NCBI GenBank assembly: GCA_012840245.1
Contig: DULR01000047.1
Coordinates: forward strand, 1-62,553
Direction of reading: 5' to 3'
Origin: Clostridiaceae bacterium
GTDB taxonomy: Bacteria > Bacillota > Clostridia > DSM-8532
DNA: 62,553 nucleotides
The translations under genes and the position numbers were made by a program. Below, piece by piece: positions 8,020 through 17,502 of the stretch. Below the pieces are notes generated by a model, which ran no database searches, was not told where the DNA came from, and was given only the letters and a program-made list of their open reading frames with translations. Within the stretch, counting starts at the first letter, position 1; each line of letters starts with the position of its first letter.

Positions 8020-10203
8020 ATGATTGACGCGTTCATGAGACTTAAGGAGCTAATTGAAAAATACAAGCCGAATGCGAATTTTGCCCTCATCGAGAAGGCT
8101 TATAACTTCTCGACCAAGGCTCATGAGGGTCAGGAACGTGTATCGGGAGATCCGTATATCATCCATCCTGTCGAGGTCGGGTGTATTCTTGCTGAGCTTG
8201 AAATGGATGAAAGCTCTATTGCTGCCGGGATCCTGCACGATACCATAGAAGATACCGTTTATACCTATGATTTTATAAAGAAAGAATTCGGCACCGAAAT
8301 CGCTGAGCTTGTCGAAGGCGTAACAAAGCTCACAAAAATCCCATATACGACAAAACAGGAGATCCAGGCTGAGAACTTCAGAAAGATGTTCCTTGCCATG
8401 GCAAAGGATATAAGGGTGATCATTATAAAGCTTGCCGATCGCCTTCACAACATGCGTACCCTGAAGTTCATGTCCAAGGAAAAGCAGGAGCAAAAAGCCA
8501 GGGAAACAATGGAAATATATGCTCCTCTGGCACACCGTCTCGGTATCCATAAGATAAAAGGTGAACTGGAAGATCTAAGCTTCAGGTATACCAATGAAAA
8601 GAGTTATTACGATCTTGCCGAAAAAATCGCCAAAAAGCGCAGAGAACGTGAGGAGTATATCAACAATATCATCGAGGATGTGCGAAGAAAAACTGCCGAG
8701 GTAAATATAGAAGCCCATATAGAAGGCAGAGCCAAGCATCTTTACAGCATATACAAAAAGATGACCACGCAGAATAAAACTCTTGATCAGATTTATGACC
8801 TTTTCGCAATACGTCTGATAGTCAATACCGTAAAGGATTGTTATACCGTTCTTGGGCTCATGCATGAGATGTTCAAACCCATGCCTGGCCGGTTTAAAGA
8901 TTATATTTCAATGCCAAAGCCCAATATGTACCAGTCTCTTCATTCTACAGTCATCGGTCCGGAGGGAATTCCCTTCGAAATCCAGATCAGAACATGGGAA
9001 ATGCACAGAGTTGCCGAAGTCGGTATTGCTGCCCACTGGCAGTACAAGGAAGGCGGAGCAGGTGCAAAAACATATGCCGAGAAGCTTTCATGGCTGAGGC
9101 AGATGATCGAGTGGCAGAAGGATGCCAAAGATCCGGACGAGTTCATGGAGAATCTTAAGATAGATCTCTTTACAGACGAGGTGTTTGTTTTTACACCCAA
9201 GGGTGATGTCAAGAACCTTAAGGCCGGTTCTACTCCAATTGACTTTGCCTATTCCATCCACAGCGATATAGGCAACAGGATGATCGGAGCAAAGGTAAAC
9301 GGCAGGATAGAGAAGCTTGACTATGAGCTGAAAAACGGCGATATAATCGAGATTATAACATCCAGTGCCAGCAACGGGCCCAGCAGGGACTGGCTCAAGA
9401 TAGTAAAGACTTCACAGGCGCGGAACAAGATAAATCAATGGTTCAAGAAAGAAAAAAGAGAAGAGAACGTTGAGCAGGGCAAGGACATATTGGAAAAAGA
9501 AGTCAAGAAGAATGGCCTGACCATGAGTCAGGTCATAAAGAGCGAATTCATTGACGTAGTCCTGAAGAAATACAATTTCCACAGTCTGGATGATCTTTAT
9601 GCGGCTATAGCGCTCGGGGCCATAACGGCCAAAAAGATAGTGGCAAGGCTCAAGGAGGAATACAGAAAGAGCCTGCCTCCCGAAGAGCAGACAAAGGTGC
9701 TACTCGAGCAGATAGAGAAGGAAAAGAAAAAGAAGACCAAAACCATACCTGAAAGCGGTGTTATCGTAAAGGGAATCGATAATTGTCTGGTAAGGCTGTC
9801 ACGCTGCTGCAATCCTGTTCCCGGTGACGAAATAATCGGCTATATCACAAGGGGAAGGGGCGTTTCGGTCCACAGAAAGGATTGCCCCAATATTCAGAAT
9901 ACAGTGATCGACGGAGATGCAAGGCTGATCGAGGTATATTGGTACAAGAGCGTTTTGCCCAATGTTTCTTATCTGGCTGAGATAACGCTCAAAGCCCATG
10001 ACAGGGCAGGACTCATCGTTGAGATCACCAATGCAATAGGAGAGGCAAGGATTCCATTGAGAGCTATAAATGCGAGGACGAACAAGGAAATGTCGGTATT
10101 TATGCAGATGACCCTGGAAATAAACAATACCGAGCAGCTGGATAAAATAATAGCAAAAATGAGCCGCATAAAGGATGTATTTGAAATATCACGAAGCAAG
10201 TAA
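8020..10203 (+). CDS. relA: Bifunctional (p)ppGpp synthetase/hydrolase (Rel)
   Basis: The stringent-response enzyme that makes and degrades (p)ppGpp; 727 residues, a full-length RSH protein. In order: an HD hydrolase domain (IIHPVEV near 46, LHDTIEDT near 71, RLHNMRTLKFM), a synthetase domain (GRAKHLYSIYKKM, then RFKDYISMPKPNMYQSLHS near 290), a TGS domain (VFVFTPKGDVKNL near 388), a zinc-finger/helical region with RCCNPVPGD, and a C-terminal ACT domain from about residue 650. The RFKD version of the synthetase charge motif and the intact HD residues indicate both activities. It follows recJ with four bases between them. Confidence 0.97.
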   Translation: MIDAFMRLKELIEKYKPNANFALIEKAYNFSTKAHEGQERVSGDPYIIHPVEVGCILAELEMDESSIAAGILHDTIEDTVYTYDFIKKEFGTEIAELVEGVTKLTKIPYTTKQEIQAENFRKMFLAMAKDIRVIIIKLADRLHNMRTLKFMSKEKQEQKARETMEIYAPLAHRLGIHKIKGELEDLSFRYTNEKSYYDLAEKIAKKRREREEYINNIIEDVRRKTAEVNIEAHIEGRAKHLYSIYKKMTTQNKTLDQIYDLFAIRLIVNTVKDCYTVLGLMHEMFKPMPGRFKDYISMPKPNMYQSLHSTVIGPEGIPFEIQIRTWEMHRVAEVGIAAHWQYKEGGAGAKTYAEKLSWLRQMIEWQKDAKDPDEFMENLKIDLFTDEVFVFTPKGDVKNLKAGSTPIDFAYSIHSDIGNRMIGAKVNGRIEKLDYELKNGDIIEIITSSASNGPSRDWLKIVKTSQARNKINQWFKKEKREENVEQGKDILEKEVKKNGLTMSQVIKSEFIDVVLKKYNFHSLDDLYAAIALGAITAKKIVARLKEEYRKSLPPEEQTKVLLEQIEKEKKKKTKTIPESGVIVKGIDNCLVRLSRCCNPVPGDEIIGYITRGRGVSVHRKDCPNIQNTVIDGDARLIEVYWYKSVLPNVSYLAEITLKAHDRAGLIVEITNAIGEARIPLRAINARTNKEMSVFMQMTLEINNTEQLDKIIAKMSRIKDVFEISRSK

Positions 10204-10316
10204 ATACTCGAAAAGGTCGAAGAGCGCACCTCAACATTAGTCAAACCGAGGAGCGAAGAGGCGAAAAAATTGATTTCATGAGCAATTACAACACTTAAGA
10301 TTAATCAGTGTTTATT

Positions 10317-10354
10317 AGATTCTTCACTTCGCTGCGCTCGTTCAGAATGACAAA
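10317..10354 (+). repeat. Dispersed repeat copy (plus)
   Basis: AGATTCTTCACTTCGCTGCG then CTCGTTCAGAATGACAAA, a longer-centre copy in the relA-dtd gap. A degenerate GAGGAGCGAAGAGGCGAA fragment lies at about 10240. Confidence 0.85.
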
Positions 10355-10381
10355 TTAGCGATATAACCTGTGGAGGAGCAA

Positions 10382-10834
10382 ATGAGAGCCGTAGTACAGC
10401 GTGTCAGGCGTGCGGAAGTCAGGGTCAGCGGAAATGTGACCGGTAAAATAAACAGAGGGATACTTGTTCTTTTGGGTGTAGGAGAAGATGACGAACCAAA
10501 AGACTTGGAATATATGGCCGAAAAGGTTGCAAATTTGCGTATTTTTGAAGATTCTGAGGGTAAAATGAACTTATCGGTGCTCGATATAGGAGGAGAAGCC
10601 CTTGTGGTTTCCCAGTTCACACTTTACGGCGATTGCCGAAAAGGAAGGCGTCCCAGCTATTCAAGCGCTGCCAGACCTGAGAAGGCTCAGGATATGTATG
10701 AAAAATTCATGGAGCTGCTCAGAAAGAACTATGGCTTAAAGGTGGAGTCAGGCATTTTCCAGGCTGAAATGGAAGTGGAATTTATCAACGACGGGCCTGT
10801 GACCTTGCTGATAGACAGTAAAAAAACTTTTTAA
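10382..10834 (+). CDS. dtd: D-aminoacyl-tRNA deacylase
   Basis: Hydrolyses D-aminoacyl-tRNA (and Gly-tRNA-Ala), protecting translation. The 150-residue length fits DTD. It begins [15 protein letters not shown] and contains the SQFTLYGD and [15 protein letters not shown] blocks, and the C-terminal [11 protein letters not shown] with the cross-subunit Gly-cisPro motif. GGAGGAG lies directly upstream of the ATG at 10382, so the GTG four codons earlier is unlikely. It heads a tight dtd-MBL-hemZ run. Confidence 0.96.
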   Translation: MRAVVQRVRRAEVRVSGNVTGKINRGILVLLGVGEDDEPKDLEYMAEKVANLRIFEDSEGKMNLSVLDIGGEALVVSQFTLYGDCRKGRRPSYSSAARPEKAQDMYEKFMELLRKNYGLKVESGIFQAEMEVEFINDGPVTLLIDSKKTF

Positions 10835-10846
10835 GGAATGGATATA

Positions 10847-11464
10847 ATGGAGCTTACGGTTTTGTCCAACGGAGTATTCGGTTCAAACACATATATCATT
10901 GCAAACGGAAATGATTGTGCCATCATCGATTGCGGCAACAGGCCGGAGGATGTGCTCAAGGTGCTGAAAGAGAAAGAACTCAGGGCAAGATATATCATCC
11001 TGACCCATGGCCATGTCGATCATATACTTTACGCCGGAGAAATAAAGAATGAAACTGATGCTTTGATCTGCATCCATAATGACGATGTGCAGTTGTACTC
11101 AAACCCTGTTCTCAACGGGTATGACCTGTTTGGCTTCGATATCGATCTTCTGCACTTTCCTCCTGATTGCCGGCTGAAGGACGGTGACAAGCTTCCCCTG
11201 GGAGATAAGGTGCTTGATATAATCCATACACCTGGACACTCTCCGGGCGGCATTTCGATATTGTGTGACAACATGCTTTTTACAGGAGATACACTGTTTC
11301 AGTTGAGTATAGGCAGGACCGATCTATTCGGAGGAAGCCTGAAGCAGCTTTCTGAATCTATAAAAAACAAGCTGTTTACGTTGGATGACGAGGTTGTGGT
11401 CTATCCTGGACATGGTCCTTCCACTACCATAGGCTTTGAAAGGAAGAACAATCCTTATGTCTGA
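10847..11464 (+). CDS. Metallo-beta-lactamase-fold hydrolase (glyoxalase II-like)
   Basis: A 205-residue single-domain MBL-fold protein. Metal-binding motifs are THGHVDH (near residue 52), GHSPGGI (near 130), GDTLF with the metal-bridging Asp, and the final GHGP. This resembles the YcbL/glyoxalase-II-like group, which hydrolyses thioesters; the true substrate is unknown. The chosen ATG at 10847 has AAGGA nine bases upstream. The earlier in-frame ATG at 10838 abuts that sequence and is less likely. The stop overlaps the start of hemZ by eight bases, which indicates translational coupling. Confidence 0.88.
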   Translation: MELTVLSNGVFGSNTYIIANGNDCAIIDCGNRPEDVLKVLKEKELRARYIILTHGHVDHILYAGEIKNETDALICIHNDDVQLYSNPVLNGYDLFGFDIDLLHFPPDCRLKDGDKLPLGDKVLDIIHTPGHSPGGISILCDNMLFTGDTLFQLSIGRTDLFGGSLKQLSESIKNKLFTLDDEVVVYPGHGPSTTIGFERKNNPYV

Positions 11465-12983
11465 TAAAGGACTTTGGGTCAAAATAGACGGCATAGACAT
11501 GGAATACGAGGCGTGGCTTTTGATACGCCTTTTTTTTAAGGATGAATATTTTAAGTTTTACTCAGAAAACGAATATATATCCGGTTCGGTGCTGTTCGTA
11601 CAGGTGAGGGATGAGGGCTCATGGCAGTGCCGGGCTGAATTTTATTCATATCTTGAAGGCCGGGACGTTATCCAAAGCATTTCACGTGGTCTGATTCAGC
11701 CGGATCATTCAAGCTTGAAAACTGTTTATGAAAGCGATATCAATGAGCCCGGGGGCGGGATACTCAAAAGCAGAAAAATACTTGCCGGATCAGTCATTTA
11801 TGATGTTTTGTCCAGGGTGACAGGAAAAAAGCTTCCGTACGGAGCTTTGACAGGGGTAAGGCCTGTCAAGCTGGCCATGGTTTGTTTGAAGGATGGTCTT
11901 GATAGAAAGGGAACGATCGATATGCTCATGAAGGCCACAGGAATGAGCAGTGAGAAGGCAGGACTGCTCTGTGACGTGGCCGGGGCCGAAATGCCGTATA
12001 TAAAGCTTGATGCCCGAAGCATCCACCTTTATATCGGAATACCGTTCTGCAACAGCAGGTGTTTGTATTGCTCCTTTGTCTCATATCCCACCGAAGGCTT
12101 CAGATCGATGATTCCGGATTACATCGATGCCCTTGGAAAGGAGATCCGTTTTGTTGGCCAGATGGTCAAAGAAAATGATCTTGCCGTGAGATCGGTCTAT
12201 ATAGGAGGCGGAACTCCCACTGCTCTTGACGGTTACAGCTTAATGAGGATACTGGAGCTTGTAAACGAATCGTTTGACCTCAATGACACCGAGTTTACCG
12301 TTGAGGCGGGCAGGCCCGACACCATCACTCAGGAAAAGCTTCAGATACTGAAGAAAAATAATATAAACAGGATAAGCATAAACCCACAGACTATGAATGC
12401 CTCTACATTGATGACCATAGGAAGGAACCATACTCCCGAAGATATCACAGGCAAGTTCATGATGGCCAGAGAAATTGGTTTCAGTAACATAAACATGGAT
12501 ATCATAGCAGGCCTTCCGGGTGAAGACGAGAAAATGTTCAGATATACCCTTGAAAAGATAGAAGAGATGGCTCCTGACAGTCTTACGGTCCATACCATGG
12601 CTGTCAAAAGAGCCTCAAGGCTTCATGAAAATGTCGGAATGTTCAGGCTTGCCCCAGACAGTGTAACAGAGTCCATGACTGAAATGGCAGGAATATCGGC
12701 CAAAAGAATGGGTATGAGACCGTATTACTTATACAGACAGAAGAACATTCTGGCCAACCTGGAAAATACGGGCTACGCAAAGCCGGGATACGAATGCATT
12801 TACAATATCAACACCATGGAAGAGTACCAGTCGATCATCGCAATGGGGGCCGGCGCAATTTCCAAGTTTATTTCCCATGACGGCAAAAAAATAGAGCGGA
12901 CCTGCAATGTGAAAGAGGTCGCTCAGTATATCAAACGTCTTGATGAAATGCTGGAAAGGAAAAAAGCGTTTATTTCACGTTGA
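11457..12983 (+). CDS. hemZ: HemZ-type radical SAM coproporphyrinogen III oxidase-like protein
   Basis: A 508-residue radical SAM protein of the HemZ subgroup, associated with oxygen-independent coproporphyrinogen oxidation. The cluster motif CNSRCLYC (CxxxCxxC) is near residue 198, within YIGIPFCNSRCLYCSF. SAM-binding elements GGGTPTAL and the later IAGLPGE follow. A roughly 190-residue N-terminal region precedes the barrel, which distinguishes HemZ from HemN/HemW. ATG 11457 overlaps the MBL stop. The 3' end overlaps convergently, by 14 bases, with the flavin reductase-like gene. Activity on coproporphyrinogen is inferred from family. Confidence 0.9.
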   Translation: MSDKGLWVKIDGIDMEYEAWLLIRLFFKDEYFKFYSENEYISGSVLFVQVRDEGSWQCRAEFYSYLEGRDVIQSISRGLIQPDHSSLKTVYESDINEPGGGILKSRKILAGSVIYDVLSRVTGKKLPYGALTGVRPVKLAMVCLKDGLDRKGTIDMLMKATGMSSEKAGLLCDVAGAEMPYIKLDARSIHLYIGIPFCNSRCLYCSFVSYPTEGFRSMIPDYIDALGKEIRFVGQMVKENDLAVRSVYIGGGTPTALDGYSLMRILELVNESFDLNDTEFTVEAGRPDTITQEKLQILKKNNINRISINPQTMNASTLMTIGRNHTPEDITGKFMMAREIGFSNINMDIIAGLPGEDEKMFRYTLEKIEEMAPDSLTVHTMAVKRASRLHENVGMFRLAPDSVTESMTEMAGISAKRMGMRPYYLYRQKNILANLENTGYAKPGYECIYNINTMEEYQSIIAMGAGAISKFISHDGKKIERTCNVKEVAQYIKRLDEMLERKKAFISR

Positions 12984-13479
12984 CCGCCAGTATCTCCCCG
13001 ACATACAGCCTGTGGTAATTGGTGCCGTTATAATTTTTCTCGATGGTCGGATCCAGGAAATGACCGGGGTCCAGGTCCTGGAAGTATAACTTTTTGCATT
13101 CAATTATTATTCTGGCCTGCTCAAAGCCGGTGGTCTGATTGCCCACAGGGATCGGTTTAAGCCCTGTTGCCTTTGCCTTGTCGATATCTCTTCCTGACTT
13201 TGTACCGCATATGTTAAGAGCTTTTCTCCACTCATCAGTGAAAAAGCTGAGGGAGAAGGTCTGGTTCTTTTCCATGAATTCATAGGTATATCTGCTGGGT
13301 CTTACAAACACGAAGCATACATTTTTGCCCCAAAGGAAACCCAGGCCGCCCCAGCTTGCTGTCATGGTATTATAGTTGTCAGGTGTGCCTGACGTGATCA
13401 GCATCCAGTCATGACCTATCAGCTTGAACGGGTTATCCTTCAATTCATCGGCTCTGATAAGTTTAAAGCCTTCTGCCAA
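12970..13479 (-). CDS. Flavin reductase-like FMN-binding protein
   Basis: A 169-residue protein of the flavin reductase-like, FMN-binding split-barrel family. It shows the typical WMLITSGTPDNYNTMTASWG start and the FVRPSRYTYEFMEKNQTFSLSFF segment, which are expected to contact FMN. Substrate unknown: related proteins reduce flavins or act as small NADH:FMN oxidoreductases. The start is TTG at 13479 with AGGAGTG upstream; the nearby ATG is out of frame. It converges on hemZ with a 14-base overlap and no visible terminator between them. Confidence 0.85.
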   Translation of the reverse strand: MAEGFKLIRADELKDNPFKLIGHDWMLITSGTPDNYNTMTASWGGLGFLWGKNVCFVFVRPSRYTYEFMEKNQTFSLSFFTDEWRKALNICGTKSGRDIDKAKATGLKPIPVGNQTTGFEQARIIIECKKLYFQDLDPGHFLDPTIEKNYNGTNYHRLYVGEILAVNVK

Positions 13480-13581
13480 TGTCCATCACTCCTTGCTAAT
13501 TCTTTTAACCAGATTATATCATAAGTTAAAGCATTTTTTGCTATATGATGCCGATGGTGTATCGTTGTTGACTTATAAACA

Positions 13582-13593
13582 TAACATATGTTA
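13582..13593. promoter_or_regulatory. Perfect 12-bp palindrome between divergent genes
   Basis: TAACATATGTTA is a perfect palindrome about ten bases downstream of TTGACT, between the divergent flavin reductase-like and metallophosphoesterase genes. A regulator site is possible; nothing else supports it. Confidence 0.3.
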
Positions 13594-13660
13594 ACTTGAA
13601 TAAAGTGATTCATGTGCTCAGGGTTTTTTTGCCTTACCCCTGCGCAGTTTGAGGTTATGT

Positions 13661-14563
13661 ATGTTCGGGATGATCAGGAAATTCAGGAAACTTATATATA
13701 TATTATCATTCTTTATATTCATCATGCTGTTTTTATACTGGCAAAACGATACCCTTCAGGTAACCAGATATTCATTGGAATATGAAAATATCCCTGATGA
13801 GTTCAACGGTTTCAGAATAGTCCAGATCAGCGATATGCATGGGAAAACCTTTGGAAGCAAAAATTCAGGACTTGCAAAAAGGATCAGAAAATTAAGACCC
13901 GATGTTCTTCTGGTAACCGGAGATATGTTGAGTTCCACCGTCAATGACGGAGGAGCTTTCATTGATTTTCTCGATCAGTTCGGCAATACATGCCCTGTCT
14001 ACATGTGTCTGGGAAATCATGAACAAATAGCCAAGTGGCTCAACGACAACGGCGATATCAGGGTCGATTATTATGACTTCATCAATAAGGTCAGGGAAAG
14101 AGGAGTTATCCTTCTGGATAATGAAAAGACGACCCTAACGAGAGGAAAGAGCAAAATAATACTGGCAGGTCTTACTCTGGAGCTTTACCATTATTCAAGA
14201 AGGGATATAGAGCCTTATGATGAAAATCTGTCCCTGACTGAGTCATATATAGATTCTGTCATAGGAAAGAAGGAAGATGGCTTCAATATCATGCTGGCCC
14301 ACAATCCTGCTTATTTTAAGGAATACGCCTCATGGGGGGCCGACCTGGTCCTTTCCGGTCACGTACACGGAGGGATAATCCGTATACCTTTCAAGGGAGG
14401 GCTTCTTTCACCTGAAAGAGTTTTTTTCCCGGAATATGATGCGGGGCTGTTTGAGCTTGATGATTCAAAAATGATAGTTAATCGCGGTCTGGGCTACTCG
14501 GTGATAAATATCAGGATACTCAACAGACCTGACGTTTCTTTCGTGGAAATAATAAAACGATAA
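13661..14563 (+). CDS. Membrane-anchored calcineurin-like metallophosphoesterase
   Basis: A 300-residue protein with one N-terminal membrane helix (about residues 9-27, rich in I, L and F) followed by a metallophosphoesterase domain. Metal-ligand motifs are present in order: QISDMHG (near 57), TGDMLSS (near 87), LGNHE (near 117), and SGHVHGG (near 232). This layout matches YkuE/YaeI-type phosphodiesterases that act on lipid or cell-envelope phosphates; the substrate is not known. GAGGT precedes the ATG at 13661; a TTG four codons earlier is possible. It stands 112 bases before the transporter operon. Confidence 0.88.
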   Translation: MFGMIRKFRKLIYILSFFIFIMLFLYWQNDTLQVTRYSLEYENIPDEFNGFRIVQISDMHGKTFGSKNSGLAKRIRKLRPDVLLVTGDMLSSTVNDGGAFIDFLDQFGNTCPVYMCLGNHEQIAKWLNDNGDIRVDYYDFINKVRERGVILLDNEKTTLTRGKSKIILAGLTLELYHYSRRDIEPYDENLSLTESYIDSVIGKKEDGFNIMLAHNPAYFKEYASWGADLVLSGHVHGGIIRIPFKGGLLSPERVFFPEYDAGLFELDDSKMIVNRGLGYSVINIRILNRPDVSFVEIIKR

Positions 14564-14675
14564 ACCTTTTTTGCAATTATTCAATAATGTGGCTATTGAT
14601 TATTATTATAAACATGATAGTATATATATCGGATACATTACTCAAATTAAAAATAAAAAAAAAGAGGGGAATAAT

Positions 14676-15809
14676 ATGAGAAAGATTTTATCTGCTGCTC
14701 TTCTGATCATTTTCGCATTAACATTGTTCGCCGGCTGTGGCGGCACCAAAGGTTATGAGATCGCTCTTATAACCGACAAAGGAAACATTGACGACAAATC
14801 GTTCAATCAGGGCTCCTGGGAAGGCGTAGTCGAGTTCGCAAAGGCCAATAAAATATCTCATAAATATTATAAACCTGAAGACGCAACTGATACTGCTTAC
14901 CTGGCAGCCATAGACCTTGCCGTTACAGGCGGAGCCAAGGTTGTAGTCACACCCGGATTCCTGTTCGAGGTAGCTGTTTATCAAGCCCAGTACAAATATC
15001 CCGATGTCAAGTTCATACTTCTTGACGGAGCTCCACATACGGCTGACTACGAGACATTCAAGACAGAAAGCAACGTAGCCAGCATCATGTATGCTGAGGA
15101 AGAATCGGGCTACCTTGCAGGATATGCCGCTGTTAAAGACGGAATGACCAAGCTCGGATTTATGGGAGGTATGGCAGTTCCGGCTGTTCAGGCATTCGGT
15201 TACGGCTATCTGCAGGGCGCTGAGGATGCCGCAAAAGAACTTGGTCTGGCTGACGGTTCAGTAAAAGTCATTTATCACTACACCGGCGACTTTGCTGAAA
15301 CCGATACAAACAAGGCTACAGCAAAAACAATGTATCAGGAAGGAACAGAAGTTATCTTTGCCTGCGGCGGTTCAGTCGGAAAGAGCGTTATGTCGGCTGC
15401 AAAGGAAGCTGGCAGGAAGGTAATCGGTGTTGACGTTGACCAGAGATATGACAGCGAAACTGTTATAACATCAGCAACAAAGGGTCTCGGTGCATCGGTT
15501 CAGCAGGTACTCGAAGCAATTTACAAGACAAACAAATGGGATCAATTCGGCGGGAAAACCACCTACTTTGATGCGAAGAATAACGGTGTAGGTCTTCCCA
15601 CAACAGTTATCGGCGATGCTAAAGGAAATGCGTTCGACAGATTCAGCAAGTTTACAAAGGCTGATTATGATGCTGTTTATAAAAAGCTTGTTGATGGTTC
15701 GATAGATCCTATCCGTTCGATCGAGGTTGCAGATCCCAACGGTTATGCAACTGCTGACGAGCTGACCAATGGTCTTAATCTCAAGAAGGTTTCTGTTACA
15801 ACCAGATAA
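14676..15809 (+). CDS. BMP family substrate-binding lipoprotein
   Basis: A 377-residue extracytoplasmic binding protein. The start at 14676 has a strong GAGGGG signal and gives a clean lipoprotein signal ending in the lipobox LFAGC. Family hallmarks follow: LITDKGNIDDKSFNQGSWEGV-like opening, then GGAKVVVTPGF, FMGGMAVPAV and the late VIGVDVDQ block. Proteins of the BMP/TmpC/PnrA family bind purine or other nucleosides. The genes immediately downstream encode the matching ABC importer (ATPase and two permeases). A stem-loop after the stop may lower expression of the membrane components relative to this abundant binding protein. No purine riboswitch is seen upstream. Confidence 0.93.
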   Translation: MRKILSAALLIIFALTLFAGCGGTKGYEIALITDKGNIDDKSFNQGSWEGVVEFAKANKISHKYYKPEDATDTAYLAAIDLAVTGGAKVVVTPGFLFEVAVYQAQYKYPDVKFILLDGAPHTADYETFKTESNVASIMYAEEESGYLAGYAAVKDGMTKLGFMGGMAVPAVQAFGYGYLQGAEDAAKELGLADGSVKVIYHYTGDFAETDTNKATAKTMYQEGTEVIFACGGSVGKSVMSAAKEAGRKVIGVDVDQRYDSETVITSATKGLGASVQQVLEAIYKTNKWDQFGGKTTYFDAKNNGVGLPTTVIGDAKGNAFDRFSKFTKADYDAVYKKLVDGSIDPIRSIEVADPNGYATADELTNGLNLKKVSVTTR

Positions 15810-15858
15810 AGCATAACTACTGGCTTACTGAATACCTGGTGCAGGTATTGAAATTAAA

Positions 15859-15888
15859 AAGGGGAAGGCAAATTGCTTTCCCCTTTAT
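15859..15888 (+). terminator. Terminator/attenuator between binding protein and ATPase genes
   Basis: GGGGAAGGCAA pairs with TTGCTTTCCCC (one G-T), followed by TTTATTAAAC. Its place inside the operon suggests partial termination, so that the lipoprotein is made in excess. Confidence 0.7.
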
Positions 15889-15965
15889 TAAACAAAAATA
15901 ATAAGACAGGCAGCTAGCTGCTGATATCGATTAACAGGCTGATGCCTTGATTGAAAGAGGTATTT

Positions 15966-17501
15966 ATGAGTGATTATATTATCGAAATGCTCAATATAAC
16001 AAAAGAGTTCCCGGGTATTATAGCAAATGATAATATAACTCTGCGTTTAAGAAAAGGTGAGATACATGCTCTTCTCGGTGAAAACGGAGCAGGTAAATCG
16101 ACTTTGATGAGTATACTTTTCGGATTGTATCAGGCAGATAAGGGAGAAATAAGGAAAAACGGCAAAACAGTCAAGATCAGCAATCCGAATGACGCCAATG
16201 CTTTAGGAATCGGGATGGTCCACCAGCATTTCAAACTGGTCGAAGTTTTCACCGTCCTTGAGAATATTATTCTTGGTGTTGAGCCGAACAAGCTGGGTTT
16301 CCTCAAAATGAAGGAAGCCAGGGAGAAAGTATTGGAGCTTAGTGAAAAATACGGACTTAAAGTTAATCCCGACGCGCTGATCGAAAAAATATCAGTGGGG
16401 ATGCAACAGCGTGTTGAAATATTGAAAATGCTCTTCCGTGACAATGAGATCCTCATTTTTGACGAGCCGACAGCAGTACTTACGCCACAGGAAATCGATG
16501 AACTGATGGATATCATGAGAGGATTCAAGAATGAAGGAAAGTCCATTTTGTTCATTACACATAAGCTGAATGAGATCATGGCTGTCGCAGACCGCTGCAC
16601 TGTATTATGGAAGGGCAAGTGCGTAGGCACAGTCGACATAAAGGACACCACCAAGGAAGAGCTATCCAGAATGATGGTGGGAAGGGATGTCAGCTTCGAA
16701 GTCGAGAAAAAGGATATCGAAGCCGGAGATGTGGTTCTTTCAGTCAGAAATCTTACGGTGCCTTCAAAACATCATAAAAAAAATGCTGTAAACAATGTTT
16801 CCTTCGATGTAAGAGCAGGAGAGATCGTTTGTATCGCAGGTATCGACGGTAATGGCCAGACCGAGTTCATTTCAGCTCTTACCGGTCTCGAAAAGCCGAG
16901 CGGTGGCACTATAACCTTATGCGGCAGGAATATTACAAAAGCTAATATCCGCACCCGTTCCAAGGCAGGAATGAGCCATATACCTGAGGACAGACATAAG
17001 CATGGCCTTGTTCTTGATTATACCCTTGAGGAGAATATGGTGCTGCAGCGTTACTGGGAACCGGAATTTCAGAACAAGGGGTTCATAAGAAGCCGCAACG
17101 TAAGGGAATATGCTGAGAGACTGATAGATCAGTATGACGTGCGAAGCGCGCAGGGTCCTGTGACTGTTGTACGCAGCATGTCGGGCGGTAATCAGCAAAA
17201 GGCTATAATCGCGCGCGAAATCGATAAAAAGCATGAACTTTTGGTCGCTGTACAGCCGACACGCGGTCTCGATATAGGCGCGATCGAATATATCCATAAA
17301 CAGCTTGTGGCAACGCGGGATGCGGGCAAGGCTGTTTTGCTCGTATCATTCGAACTGGATGAGGTCATGAATGTCAGTGACCGCATTCTGGTAATGTACG
17401 AGGGTGAAATAGTTGGCGAACTGGATCCCAAGAAAACTACAGTACAGGAGCTCGGACTTTACATGTCTGGCGCAAAGCGTAACGTGGTAAAGGAGAATTA
17501 A
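15966..17501 (+). CDS. Nucleoside ABC importer, duplicated ATP-binding protein (NupO/YufO type)
   Basis: A 511-residue protein with two fused ABC domains. The first has Walker A GENGAGKST (near residue 36), signature SVGMQQRVEI and Walker B LIFDEPTAVL. The second has the degenerate Walker A GIDGNGQTE and signature SGGNQQKAIIA, with LLVAVQPTRGLD as its Walker B. This arrangement is typical of CUT2/nucleoside transporter ATPases. ATG 15966 lies five bases after AAAGAGG. The gene ends two bases before the first permease. Confidence 0.94.
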   Translation: MSDYIIEMLNITKEFPGIIANDNITLRLRKGEIHALLGENGAGKSTLMSILFGLYQADKGEIRKNGKTVKISNPNDANALGIGMVHQHFKLVEVFTVLENIILGVEPNKLGFLKMKEAREKVLELSEKYGLKVNPDALIEKISVGMQQRVEILKMLFRDNEILIFDEPTAVLTPQEIDELMDIMRGFKNEGKSILFITHKLNEIMAVADRCTVLWKGKCVGTVDIKDTTKEELSRMMVGRDVSFEVEKKDIEAGDVVLSVRNLTVPSKHHKKNAVNNVSFDVRAGEIVCIAGIDGNGQTEFISALTGLEKPSGGTITLCGRNITKANIRTRSKAGMSHIPEDRHKHGLVLDYTLEENMVLQRYWEPEFQNKGFIRSRNVREYAERLIDQYDVRSAQGPVTVVRSMSGGNQQKAIIAREIDKKHELLVAVQPTRGLDIGAIEYIHKQLVATRDAGKAVLLVSFELDEVMNVSDRILVMYEGEIVGELDPKKTTVQELGLYMSGAKRNVVKEN

Positions 17502-17502
17502 G

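Noticed and set aside
14564..14675. Purine riboswitch upstream of the nucleoside importer
   Set aside because: The short AT-rich leader has none of the conserved loop sequences of that class.
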